Below, piece by piece: positions 36,436-43,374 of a stretch of 43,515 nucleotides of DNA. Origin of the DNA: Candidatus Iainarchaeum sp. (GTDB lineage Archaea > Iainarchaeota > Iainarchaeia > Iainarchaeales > Iainarchaeaceae). Below the pieces are notes generated by a model that saw only the letters and a program-made list of their open reading frames with translations, did no database searches and had not been told where the DNA came from. The stretch spans positions 1 to 43,515 of the forward strand of contig JACQPB010000035.1 of assembly GCA_016202305.1 (NCBI GenBank). The letters run 5' to 3'. The position numbers and the translations under genes are program-made. Numbering within the stretch: position 1 is the stretch's first letter; every line of letters starts with the position of its first letter.

Positions 36436-36461
36436 GATTAATATACCACCTCGCACTTACT
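36436..36461 (+). promoter_or_regulatory. Promoter of LP3 (copy of LP2 promoter)
   Basis: GATTAATATACCACCTCGCACTTACT matches the LP2 promoter except at the first bases, and keeps the same 28-nt distance from TATA to ATG 36468. An A-run (36425-36435) precedes it, as in LP2. Confidence 0.7.
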
Positions 36462-36467
36462 CTTTTC

Positions 36468-38381
36468 ATGAAGTTCAAGGCAATTGCAGTACTGCTTGCC
36501 CTTTCAGTGCTCCTGCTCAGCGGATGCAGCGGGCTATTTCCCGCCAAGCCGACACAAAACGATGGCATATGCGATGCGACGGCAGGCGAAAACGTGGAAA
36601 ACTCACCAGACGACTGCGTCCCGGCAGGCGAGAACAGGCAACTCGGAAAAGCAGGACTGCCAGTAGACCCACCGGCAGACCAAGTTTCAGTTGCTGACAT
36701 GGAAATCTACGTTAAAGATCAAACAGGAAATCCGGTTGAGGGGGCGACTGTATTCATATACAGGCCTTACATTTTTGGCACCGACCCGAACAACAAATGG
36801 GCAGGAATAACCGGAACTAAGCATGGAGAGATTAAAACTGACGCTGCAGGAAAAGTCGGACGACCTATCTATTTAACTATAGACGTAAAGTTCGCATTCG
36901 TCGCAACCAAAAATGGACAATCCAGCGGAGTGGAAAAAACCACGGTAGGCGGAAAAAACATAGTAAACATCATTCTTGAACTCCGAAAACCAGTGAAGAA
37001 CCCCTGGGCCTTCTTCGATTTCGAGGGCGCGAAGCCTTTCACGGCCACGAACAATAGCAGCATTACCGCGGTTGTTGGAGGAAAGGCCGGCACGGCTTAT
37101 GATGACAAGCTGAAATCCAATGTTGCCGAGTTCATGCAGAAGGGCATCAGCAATAACGACAAGCTCACCATAAAGGACGCGGCACTCGAAAACTACGTCA
37201 AGAAATTAAGGGATTATAATGCAATTTATCAGAACCGAGGATACACCATAACCATGTGGGTGAACCCGAAAAGGACAACAACCAACCAGAGCATAATAGC
37301 GTTCACCAACGACGAAGGGCCAGAAAAGAAACTGTCACAGCAGCTCAGGATAAGCAACGGCGTATTCCAGCACTACACATTTGACACAGCCCCAAAAACA
37401 GTCACAGGAACAACCAAAATAGCTCCAGAAACATGGTACTTCGTCGCAATAACAGCAGGCCAAAACAAAACCCCAAGTCTATCCGGAACAACCACGGGCC
37501 AAGCAAGGCTATTCGTGAACGGACAGGAAGACGGAACACCGGTAACACTCGGCAAGCTATGGGATGAAGGCTACACCTATGAAGTAGCTGCAAAAACAGC
37601 GCTAGGATACGACAGCCTCTATGGGACGATAGACAATCTGAGGATATACAATGAGGAACTCACACCACAAGAAATAGCCGGGATATACAGAAGTGAAATT
37701 GTTAATGATGGAATAGAGGGAGCATTGCACACCCAGAGCGTCAGTGTGAGTGGCGTGGAAATCAGCAATCGTATGTCGTTCAGGGAAAGCCTCGACCCAT
37801 CGGCACCCGGCGGCATAATGTACTATGGGTTGGATGGCGTCAAGCACAAAATCCCGTTTTACCTTAAGCTGGTCTTTACGGCGAGCGGCACTTTCCTGTA
37901 TGATGGGGAGACTATACATTACGAGGTCAGCAATGACGGCTCCAGCGTTACTTTCAGGAAAAACGACAGCACGGGAACCTTTATTGGAAGGGTGGCCAAT
38001 GATTCGGAAATCCGCCTGCCGGGAGCAAGCGGCAGGACAAACGAATACAGGGTTTTCATCACGCCATCGTCCAAAAAGGTGTGGCTGCTGCTCGCGGCGG
38101 GAACCCTTAACCCTGATGAAGACGGCAAAATCCAAAGAGACGATGTGAGAAATTGGAACAGCATAATATTCAGGCAAACAGCCATAATAAATAGGCCGCA
38201 GCCAATACAAATAAAAGAATATTATAACCCGAAAGACACTGACTTCGCAACTGGCAGTGAATACACGAGCAGTTCCAGCGAATTCGTTGCCCAGTTCTCA
38301 ATAACCTACGTAGGTGGCCCGAATGGATTCACAGAAGTGTGGGTGGACATCCATGACAGGCACAACCCGAGAAACCCGTAG
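36468..38381 (+). CDS. Surface lipoprotein LP3, LP2 paralogue with an LP1-like C-terminal part
   Basis: 637 residues from ATG 36468; the frame is open upstream inside the giant gene, but the signal peptide and promoter fix the start. Lipobox LSGC, Cys20. The N-terminal Cys motif (CDATAGENVENSPDDC), Ig-like domain (DMEIYVKDQTGNPVEGATVFIY) and LamG-like domain (FFDFEGAKPF to LRIYNEELTPQEIAGIY) are nearly those of LP2. Beyond that point LP3 continues for about 230 residues into a part shared with LP1: GGIMYYGLDGVKHKIPF, SGTFLYDGETIHY, VWLLLAAGTLN and DTDFATGSEYTSSSSEFVAQF. It is thus a join of LP2 and LP1 modules. Surface binding role inferred. Confidence 0.85.
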   Translation: MKFKAIAVLLALSVLLLSGCSGLFPAKPTQNDGICDATAGENVENSPDDCVPAGENRQLGKAGLPVDPPADQVSVADMEIYVKDQTGNPVEGATVFIYRPYIFGTDPNNKWAGITGTKHGEIKTDAAGKVGRPIYLTIDVKFAFVATKNGQSSGVEKTTVGGKNIVNIILELRKPVKNPWAFFDFEGAKPFTATNNSSITAVVGGKAGTAYDDKLKSNVAEFMQKGISNNDKLTIKDAALENYVKKLRDYNAIYQNRGYTITMWVNPKRTTTNQSIIAFTNDEGPEKKLSQQLRISNGVFQHYTFDTAPKTVTGTTKIAPETWYFVAITAGQNKTPSLSGTTTGQARLFVNGQEDGTPVTLGKLWDEGYTYEVAAKTALGYDSLYGTIDNLRIYNEELTPQEIAGIYRSEIVNDGIEGALHTQSVSVSGVEISNRMSFRESLDPSAPGGIMYYGLDGVKHKIPFYLKLVFTASGTFLYDGETIHYEVSNDGSSVTFRKNDSTGTFIGRVANDSEIRLPGASGRTNEYRVFITPSSKKVWLLLAAGTLNPDEDGKIQRDDVRNWNSIIFRQTAIINRPQPIQIKEYYNPKDTDFATGSEYTSSSSEFVAQFSITYVGGPNGFTEVWVDIHDRHNPRNP

Positions 38382-38793
38382 CAAATATGGTTAGCCTGCA
38401 AACTCCAAGAATGGCCGTTGTGAAGCTTTGTGAACTGCCAGCCACTGAAGCAGCTGGCGCCCCTTGTAACGGCGGGCCGCTACAATTGCATGACTTTTTG
38501 CTTCGTCGAACCGCATTGCCAGACAAAATGGTAGCGGGCGATTCTCTTGCAATGGCCGAGTTCTGGCCCATGAAACTATTTGGAATGCGCCCGTTTATAA
38601 GCCCTATGAGGCAGTCCATTGCCAGTGGCAAGGCCCAAAACCACCAAAAAAATAGTGGATTCATCAGCGGCCCAAAGCAATCGGATTCCCCTCAGCAACC
38701 CTTTTAAATGTTTATCAATAGTACTATTTAGCCCATAAAACGGTAAATAACGTGTTTTTGGCATTTATTTTGGTGTATTTGGAGGTGTAGGAA
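38382..38793. other. 412-nt spacer before EF-1alpha; no convincing gene
   Basis: Open frames exist on both strands (38387-38707 plus, 38329-38664 minus), but neither has a clear ribosome-binding site or recognisable protein, and they overlap each other. No tRNA-like T-loop, SRP or RNase P core was seen. The right end is AT-rich and holds the EF-1alpha promoter. Confidence 0.6.
38701..38751 (+). promoter_or_regulatory. EF-1alpha promoter region
   Basis: Two TATA-like candidates: CTTTTAAATG at 38701-38710 and GGTAAATAA at 38742-38750. The second would give a leader of about 25 nt. The ribosome-binding site GGAGGTG at 38781-38787 is a near-perfect match to the archaeal 16S 3' end. Confidence 0.5.
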
Positions 38794-40077
38794 ATGGCAG
38801 TCAAGCCGCATATTAACCTGGTATTCATAGGGCACGTCGACAACGGCAAGTCAACTACAGTAGGAAGGCTCCTGTATGACACCGGAGCGCTCTCCGAGCA
38901 GGATTACAGGAAGCTCAAGGCCGAAGCCGATGCCAAGGGCAAGGGCACTTTCGCATTCGCATACGCAATGGACAACCTCAAGGAAGAGAGGGAAAGGGGC
39001 GTCACTATAGATGTCGCCTACAAGAAGTTCATGGGCCAGAAGAACAACTTCACGATAATTGACGCCCCTGGGCACAGGGACTTCGTAAAGAACATGATAA
39101 CAGGCACGTCACAGGCCGATGCCGCAGTCCTCGTGGTGGCGGCAAAAGCGGACGCTGGCGTCATAATAACCGAGCAGCCGCAGGTCAAGGAGCACGCATT
39201 CCTCGCAAAAGTGCTCGGCCTCAACCAGCTCATTGTCGCGGTAAACAAGATGGACGAGGTAAAGTATGAGGAAGCGAAGTTCAAGGGAATCGTTGACACG
39301 ATGAAGAAGCTCCTCAGCGGGATAGGGTACAAGGACGAGCAGGTCAAGTACATACCGATATCCGCATGGGAAGGCGAGAACGTGGCGAAGACATCAGGAA
39401 AGATGGCATGGAATAAGGGCCCCACGCTCGTGCAGGCACTTGATGAGCTCAAGGCACCGGAAATGCCCACGGACAAGCCGCTCAGGCTCCCGATACAGGA
39501 CGTTTACAACATAAAAGGAGTAGGATGCGTGCCGGTAGGCAGGGTCGAGACCGGGATATTGAAGCCGGGCGACAAGATAGTGGTGATGCCTTCAGGCAAG
39601 ACAGGAGAAGTCAAGACCGTCGAGGCGCACCACGAGCAGCTGCCGCAGGCAGTGCCGGGCGACAATGTAGGATTCAACGTGCGCGGCCTCGAGAAGAAGG
39701 ACATCAACAGGGGCGACGTAGTCGGCCATGTCAACAATCCCCCAACGGTTGCGAAGGACTTCACTGCGCAAATAGTCGTGCTCTCGCACCCGACAGCGAT
39801 ACCCGTAGGGTACACGCCGGTGTTCCACATGCACACCGCGCAACTCAGCTGCACGCTCACGGAAATACAGAAGTCGCTTGACCCCAAGACGGGACAGGTG
39901 AAAGAGGAGAACCCCAAGTTCCTCAAGACAGGCGACGCGGCAATAGTCAAGATAACGCCGCTCAAGCCCCTCTGCGTAGAGGAATACAAGAAGTTCCCCC
40001 AGCTCGGAAGGTTCGCAATCAGGGACATGGGCCAGACGGTTGCGGCAGGGATAATACTCTCCGTGACGCCTAAGTAG
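38794..40077 (+). CDS. tuf: Translation elongation factor 1-alpha
   Basis: 427 residues from ATG 38794, six bases after GGAGGTG. The GTPase brings aminoacyl-tRNA to the ribosome. G1 is GHVDNGKST, the switch region ends [17 protein letters not shown]3 is DAPGHRDF, G4 is NKMD, and G5-like SAWEGENV follows. Domain 2 begins near [24 protein letters not shown], and domain 3 ends [21 protein letters not shown]. Length is typical. The P-loop has no intein, unlike the paralogous site in EF-2. A GC hairpin follows 13 nt after the stop, and S10 comes after a structured spacer, so the usual EF-1alpha-S10 pair may be split into two transcripts. Confidence 0.97.
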   Translation: MAVKPHINLVFIGHVDNGKSTTVGRLLYDTGALSEQDYRKLKAEADAKGKGTFAFAYAMDNLKEERERGVTIDVAYKKFMGQKNNFTIIDAPGHRDFVKNMITGTSQADAAVLVVAAKADAGVIITEQPQVKEHAFLAKVLGLNQLIVAVNKMDEVKYEEAKFKGIVDTMKKLLSGIGYKDEQVKYIPISAWEGENVAKTSGKMAWNKGPTLVQALDELKAPEMPTDKPLRLPIQDVYNIKGVGCVPVGRVETGILKPGDKIVVMPSGKTGEVKTVEAHHEQLPQAVPGDNVGFNVRGLEKKDINRGDVVGHVNNPPTVAKDFTAQIVVLSHPTAIPVGYTPVFHMHTAQLSCTLTEIQKSLDPKTGQVKEENPKFLKTGDAAIVKITPLKPLCVEEYKKFPQLGRFAIRDMGQTVAAGIILSVTPK

Positions 40078-40090
40078 TGATTCCAAGAAA

Positions 40091-40106
40091 GCCGGGATTG
40101 CCCGGC
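40091..40106 (+). terminator. GC hairpin after EF-1alpha, possible terminator or mRNA 3' end
   Basis: GCCGGG-ATTG-CCCGGC forms a perfect 6-bp stem just past the stop codon, followed by CACATTTTACC with a short T-run. It may mark the mRNA 3' end. Confidence 0.5.
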
Positions 40107-40118
40107 CACATTTTACCA

Positions 40119-40126
40119 TTATATAG
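40119..40126 (+). promoter_or_regulatory. TATA-like element upstream of the cloverleaf
   Basis: TTATATAG sits between the terminator-like hairpin and the cloverleaf. A start about 25 nt downstream falls at about 40147, the first base of the structure. Confidence 0.5.
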
Positions 40127-40146
40127 CAAAGAACAAAGACAAGTCA

Positions 40147-40250
40147 TTTGCTACCTTGTCCACTTCGTGGACGAGGCCTCGCCCCAAAAGGGGCAAGGTC
40201 TATCAGACGACCGTAAAATGTTCAAAAAATAATGTCGTCTGATATAGCAA
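40147..40250 (+). ncRNA. Candidate structured RNA: cloverleaf of four helices upstream of rpsJ
   Basis: Every segment pairs. The outer stem is TTGCTA (40148-40153) with TAGCAA (40245-40250). Hairpin 1 is CCTTGTCCAC (40154-40163), loop TTC, GTGGACGAGG (40167-40176): ten pairs, one T-G. Hairpin 2 is CCTcGCCCC (40177-40185), loop AAAA, GGGGCaAGG (40190-40198): eight pairs around one C-A mismatch. Hairpin 3 is TATCAGACGAC (40201-40211), 22-nt loop, GTCGTCTGATA (40234-40244): eleven perfect pairs. Only two bases (TC, 40199-40200) are unpaired at the junction. It has no tRNA T-loop or CCA-like end. It may be an independent small RNA or the leader of the S10 mRNA; expression is not shown by sequence. 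Confidence 0.6.
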
Positions 40251-40267
40251 GCAATACAACAGTAAGC

Positions 40268-40332
40268 TTGGTTTGAAGCACTGCCTTTCCGCGAATGCGG
40301 AACAGGACAACTCTCCAAACCGCGAGCGTGAT
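40268..40332 (+). promoter_or_regulatory. Second structured segment of the S10 leader and ribosome-binding site
   Basis: GGTTTG (40270-40275) pairs with CAAACC (40316-40321) and encloses the hairpin TTCCGC (40287-40292)-GAAT-GCGGAA (40297-40302). The ribosome-binding site GTGAT lies just beyond, at 40328-40332. A fold this close to the start codon could gate S10 translation. Confidence 0.5.
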
Positions 40333-40336
40333 TGGC

Positions 40337-40651
40337 ATGCAGAAGGCAAGGATAAAGCTCACATCCCCGGATTACGCCAGGCTTACGGACATCTGCGCGA
40401 AAATACAGGACGTGGCCGTCCGCACGGGCGCAAAGCACTCCGGCACAATACCGCTCCCCACAAGGAAGCTCGTGGTGCCCACGAGGAAAAGCCCCGCAGG
40501 CGGAGGCACTGAAAGCTACGAGCACTGGCAGATGCGCGTCCACAAACGCATAATAGACATACAGGCGGACGAAACCACGCTGCGAAGGATAATGCGCGTC
40601 GAAATACCGGAAAACGTGCACGTGGAAATAGAGCTAAAGGACGCGAAGTGA
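40337..40651 (+). CDS. rpsJ: Ribosomal protein S10 (uS10)
   Basis: 104 residues from ATG 40337, chosen because archaeal S10 begins MQKARIKLTSPDY and GTGAT lies about four bases upstream; the frame extends 14 codons further to 40295 through the leader hairpin. Conserved blocks: LTSPDYARLTDICAKIQDVA, SGTIPLPTRKLVVPTRKSP, and MRVHKRIIDIQADETTLRRIMR, with VHVEIELK at the end. S10 is a small-subunit head protein and in bacteria also a transcription antitermination partner of NusB. In archaea it usually follows EF-1alpha directly; here 259 nt of structured sequence separate them. Confidence 0.96.
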   Translation: MQKARIKLTSPDYARLTDICAKIQDVAVRTGAKHSGTIPLPTRKLVVPTRKSPAGGGTESYEHWQMRVHKRIIDIQADETTLRRIMRVEIPENVHVEIELKDAK

Positions 40652-40726
40652 AGCGCGGGATTTTTTGGCAAAACTTATTTTCAAGAGACTGCAAACCGAT
40701 TAAAGCGCATTCCACACAACACCCTT

Positions 40727-41146
40727 ATGAAATTCTCATTCCTCAAGGACGTCGCCATTGCCGACATAGCTTTCCGCGCAGAAGGGAAGACAAAAGAGGA
40801 GCTTTTTGCCAACTGCGCCATGGCGCTGACCTCCGCGATGGCAGACACCCGAAAAATGGGGGCCCAGGAAAAGAGGAAAATAAGCATTGCCGGGAAGGAT
40901 GACAACGAGCTGCTGTACAGCTTCCTCAGCGAACTCGTCTACATAAAAGACGTGGACGGGCTGCTGTTCAAGGACTTTAAAATAAGTCTTGCCGAAGGCG
41001 GGCTTGACGCGGAATGCGGCGGCGACAAGCTCGAAAGCATAGGCAGGGAAAACCTGAACAACGACGTGAAGGCAATAACGATGTATTTGTTCGGGATAAA
41101 AAAGGGGAAGGGGAAGTTTGCGGCAACCGTAGTGGTCGACATATAA
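40727..41146 (+). CDS. Archease, activator of the RtcB RNA ligase
   Basis: 139 residues from ATG 40727. Archease is a small metal-binding chaperone that speeds guanylylation of RtcB and allows multiple turnover. The fold is recognised from FLKDVAIADIAFRAEGKTKEELFANCAMALTSAMAD, then ELLYSFLSELVYIKDVDGLLFKDFKI, and NNDVKAITMYLFGIK...ATVVVDI at the C-terminus. The N-terminal metal site usually has His-Thr-Ala-Asp; here it reads DVAIADIAFRAEG with Asp kept but no His, a variant. The presence of rtcB 0.7 kb downstream on the same strand supports the call. The VapBC genes lie between. Confidence 0.88.
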   Translation: MKFSFLKDVAIADIAFRAEGKTKEELFANCAMALTSAMADTRKMGAQEKRKISIAGKDDNELLYSFLSELVYIKDVDGLLFKDFKISLAEGGLDAECGGDKLESIGRENLNNDVKAITMYLFGIKKGKGKFAATVVVDI

Positions 41147-41182
41147 GTATATAAATAGGTTACACTTATATAATTAGGTGAT
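41147..41182 (+). promoter_or_regulatory. Promoter and ribosome-binding site of the VapBC pair
   Basis: TATATAAATA begins right after the archease stop, about 35 nt before the antitoxin ATG. GGTGAT at 41177-41182 is a strong ribosome-binding site. A second TATATAA at about 41168-41174 lies between, so the antitoxin could bind here to autoregulate. Confidence 0.6.
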
Positions 41183-41185
41183 GCG

Positions 41186-41425
41186 ATGGGCACCATAACC
41201 ATGAGTTTTGAGGAGAAGGATGAAGAAAGGTTGAGGAGACTGGCGCACGAAAAATATGGCAGCAGGAAAGGGTCGCTCTCAAAGGTCGTCCTTGAAGGCA
41301 TAACCAAACTCGAGGGAGAGTCGGTCAAAGAGAGGGCAAGGCAGAACCTTCTCAAAAAGCTACGAACAGGATTTGACATGGGCAAAATACTTTATAAAAC
41401 GAGGGCGGAATTGCATGAACGATGA
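41186..41425 (+). CDS. VapB-like ribbon-helix-helix antitoxin
   Basis: 79 residues. The N-terminal part, GTITMSFEEKDEERLRRLAHEKYGSRKGSLSKVVLEGI, has a beta strand followed by two helices as in ribbon-helix-helix DNA-binding proteins. The basic C-terminal part (RARQNLLKKLRTGFDMGKILYKTRAELHER) would wrap the toxin. The coding region overlaps the toxin start by 11 nt, giving coupled translation. Role: binds and inhibits the PIN toxin and represses its own promoter (family knowledge). Confidence 0.8.
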   Translation: MGTITMSFEEKDEERLRRLAHEKYGSRKGSLSKVVLEGITKLEGESVKERARQNLLKKLRTGFDMGKILYKTRAELHER

Positions 41426-41837
41426 GTTCCTCGTCGACTCTAACATACTAGTATATGCCTTTGATGCTTCGGAAAGTGGCAAATACACCACGGCAGCCGC
41501 TTTCCTGGAAAACGCGGTCAAGCTCAGAACTGGCTTCTTGAGCGTGCAGAACCTGTCCGAATTCCACACAGCGGTCACGACAAAGATTGAAAAAAAACTG
41601 AACAAGGAGGAATCACTTGCAACGGTCAGGGGCTTTGCCGAAAGTTTCGGCATAATAAAATATGACGAAAAGACAATTTTTGAGGCCGTGAACCTCGAAC
41701 TCCTCTACAAAATACCATATTGGGATGCACTGATAGCAGCAACAATGATTGAGAACAATATCAAAGTCATTTACACCGAAAACGAGAAGGGTTTCAGGAG
41801 AATCCCGTGGCTGAAGGTAATCAACCCGCTGAAGTGA
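41415..41837 (+). CDS. VapC-type PIN-domain ribonuclease toxin
   Basis: 140 residues from ATG 41415, the start overlapping the antitoxin; the frame also opens at 41373 but that part is inside the antitoxin gene. All PIN acidic residues can be seen: Asp8 in FLVDSNILVYAFD, Glu in LSVQNLSEFHTAV, Asp in IPYWDALIAATM, and the last acidic site near YTENEKGF. Unlike the remnant at 119-478 it is complete. VapC toxins cut RNA in a metal-dependent way. It stands between archease and RtcB and reads into rtcB with overlap or a short gap, so the genes are probably transcribed together. Confidence 0.85.
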   Translation: MNDEFLVDSNILVYAFDASESGKYTTAAAFLENAVKLRTGFLSVQNLSEFHTAVTTKIEKKLNKEESLATVRGFAESFGIIKYDEKTIFEAVNLELLYKIPYWDALIAATMIENNIKVIYTENEKGFRRIPWLKVINPLK

Positions 41838-41866
41838 CCGGGCAGAAACAAGAAAAGGGGAATTCT

Positions 41867-43339
41867 GTGGCGATAAAACTCCAGAGCACCAGCATGAGGG
41901 TAGAGCCCGTATCAAAGAACATCTGGGAAATACCCGCGACAGAGAAGAAGGGCATGAACGTGCCCGCGAGAATTTATGCCACGGAGAACCTCCTGCACGG
42001 AATGGACTCGGCGGTGTTCGAGCAAATCACGAATGTCGCCTGCATGCCGGGAATCGTCAAATACGCACTGGCCATGCCTGATGCCCACAGCGGCTACGGG
42101 AGCCCGGTTGGAGGGGTTGCCGCGTTCGACCCCGAAACCGGCGTGATAAGCCCCGGCGTGATAGGCTTTGACATCCTGTGCGGGATGCGCCTGATAAAAA
42201 CAAACCTCAACTACAAGGAAGTGAAGCCGAAGATAAAGCAGCTAGTGAACGAGCTGTTCGAAACCGTGCCTGCCGGCGTCGGGGTGAAAGGAAGCATCAG
42301 GCTGCAGAGGAAAGAGGTCATCGAGGTCATGGAAAACGGCGCAAAGTGGTGCCATGAGAACGGCTATGCATGGAAGCAGGACCTTGAGCGCATAGAAGAG
42401 AAAGGATGCCTCAAGGGCGCCGATGCGAGGAATGTTTCAGACAAGGCGATAGGCAGGAGCATGAACCAGCTCGGCACACTCGGATCGGGCAACCATTACC
42501 TCGAAGTGCAGGTCATACACGCCAGCGAAATATACAACAGCGAAATAGCCAACAAGTTCGGCGTGTTCGACGATGGGCAGGCAATGATAATGATACACTG
42601 CGGGTCACGCGGCACGGGACACCAGATTGCAACTGATTACATGCAGAGCTTCGGCCCGGCAATGGAAAAATACGGGCTGAAAGTCAAGGATCGGGAGCTT
42701 GCGTGCGCACCTTTCAGCAGCGAGGAAGGAAGGAAATACTATTCCGCAATGGCGTGCGCCGCAAACAACGCATTCGCAAACAGGCAGGTGATTACACACA
42801 ACGTGAGGAAGGCTTTCGGGAAAGTATTCGGCAAAAGCCCGGAGGACATGGAAATGGACCTGATTTATGATGTCGCGCACAACATAGCAAAAGTCGAAAG
42901 GCACAATGTTGACGGCATGATGAAGGACTTAGTGGTGCACAGGAAAGGCAGCACGCGCAGCTTCGGACCGGAAAGCGAGGAGCTGGCGCCAGTTTTCAGG
43001 AAGACAGGCCAGCCGGTGATTGTGGGCGGAAGCATGGAGACAGGGAGCTATGTCTGCGCCGGAACCGAGAAGGCGATGCTTGAAACGTTCGGGAGCACTA
43101 TGCACGGCTCCGGCAGGACAATGTCGCGCACGAAGGCGAAAGAACTCGTGAAGGGAGAGAAGCTTCAGCGCGATATGGAAGAACGCGGAATTTACGTGAA
43201 AAGCGCATCGTATGCGGGCCTTGCCGAGGAAGCGGGCATCGCATATAAGGACATAAGCGAAGTGGTGCGCACTATGGATGAAATCGGGATTTCCAAAAAA
43301 GTATTTTCGTTAAAGCCCATTGGAAATGTAAAAGGATGA
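41867..43339 (+). CDS. rtcB: RtcB RNA ligase (tRNA splicing / RNA repair)
   Basis: 490 residues from GTG 41867, chosen because GGGGA lies just upstream and it fits usual RtcB length; GTG 41807 in frame adds 20 residues and overlaps the toxin gene. RtcB joins 2',3'-cyclic phosphate or 3'-phosphate ends to 5'-OH ends using GTP and Mn2+. Metal and catalytic sites are present: Cys105 in GVIGFDILCGMRL, His in GSGNHYLEVQ, MIHCGSRGTGHQ and YDVAHNIAKVE, and the guanylylated His in STMHGSGRTMSR. No intein is inserted, though inteins occur in RtcB of other archaea. With archease nearby it should support tRNA splicing. Confidence 0.95.
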   Translation: MAIKLQSTSMRVEPVSKNIWEIPATEKKGMNVPARIYATENLLHGMDSAVFEQITNVACMPGIVKYALAMPDAHSGYGSPVGGVAAFDPETGVISPGVIGFDILCGMRLIKTNLNYKEVKPKIKQLVNELFETVPAGVGVKGSIRLQRKEVIEVMENGAKWCHENGYAWKQDLERIEEKGCLKGADARNVSDKAIGRSMNQLGTLGSGNHYLEVQVIHASEIYNSEIANKFGVFDDGQAMIMIHCGSRGTGHQIATDYMQSFGPAMEKYGLKVKDRELACAPFSSEEGRKYYSAMACAANNAFANRQVITHNVRKAFGKVFGKSPEDMEMDLIYDVAHNIAKVERHNVDGMMKDLVVHRKGSTRSFGPESEELAPVFRKTGQPVIVGGSMETGSYVCAGTEKAMLETFGSTMHGSGRTMSRTKAKELVKGEKLQRDMEERGIYVKSASYAGLAEEAGIAYKDISEVVRTMDEIGISKKVFSLKPIGNVKG

Positions 43340-43344
43340 TGAGG

Positions 43345-43374
43345 AACCGGCAAACCAAATGGCCTTGGCCGGTT
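43345..43374 (+). terminator. Hairpin after rtcB
   Basis: AACCGGC (43345-43351) pairs perfectly with GCCGGTT (43368-43374). Within the loop CCAA can pair with TTGG as an alternative. It likely marks the 3' end of the rtcB mRNA. The rest to 43515 is AT-rich (several TAATAT stretches), probably the promoter region of a gene beyond the window; no gene was seen. Confidence 0.5.

Noticed and set aside
36060-36467. Upstream extension of LP3 inside the giant gene
   Set aside because: It is an out-of-frame shadow of the giant gene with an Arg/His-rich composition; promoter and lipoprotein signal fix the start at 36468.
38500-38525. CTTCGTCGAACCGC, reminiscent of a tRNA T-arm (GGTTCGA on the minus strand)
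   Set aside because: No matching acceptor, D or anticodon arms could be built around it on either strand.
38329-38664. 111-codon minus-strand frame beginning with a hydrophobic stretch
   Set aside because: It overlaps the LP3 3' end, has no supporting signals, and its hydrophobic start is too short to identify.
38387-38707. 106-codon plus-strand frame before EF-1alpha
   Set aside because: No ribosome-binding site, no recognisable protein, overlaps an equally open minus-strand frame and runs into the EF-1alpha promoter.
40147-40250. Reading the cloverleaf as a tRNA
   Set aside because: The arms have the wrong lengths (3-, 4- and 22-nt loops), and there is no TTCGA loop, no 7-bp anticodon loop and no 7-bp acceptor stem.
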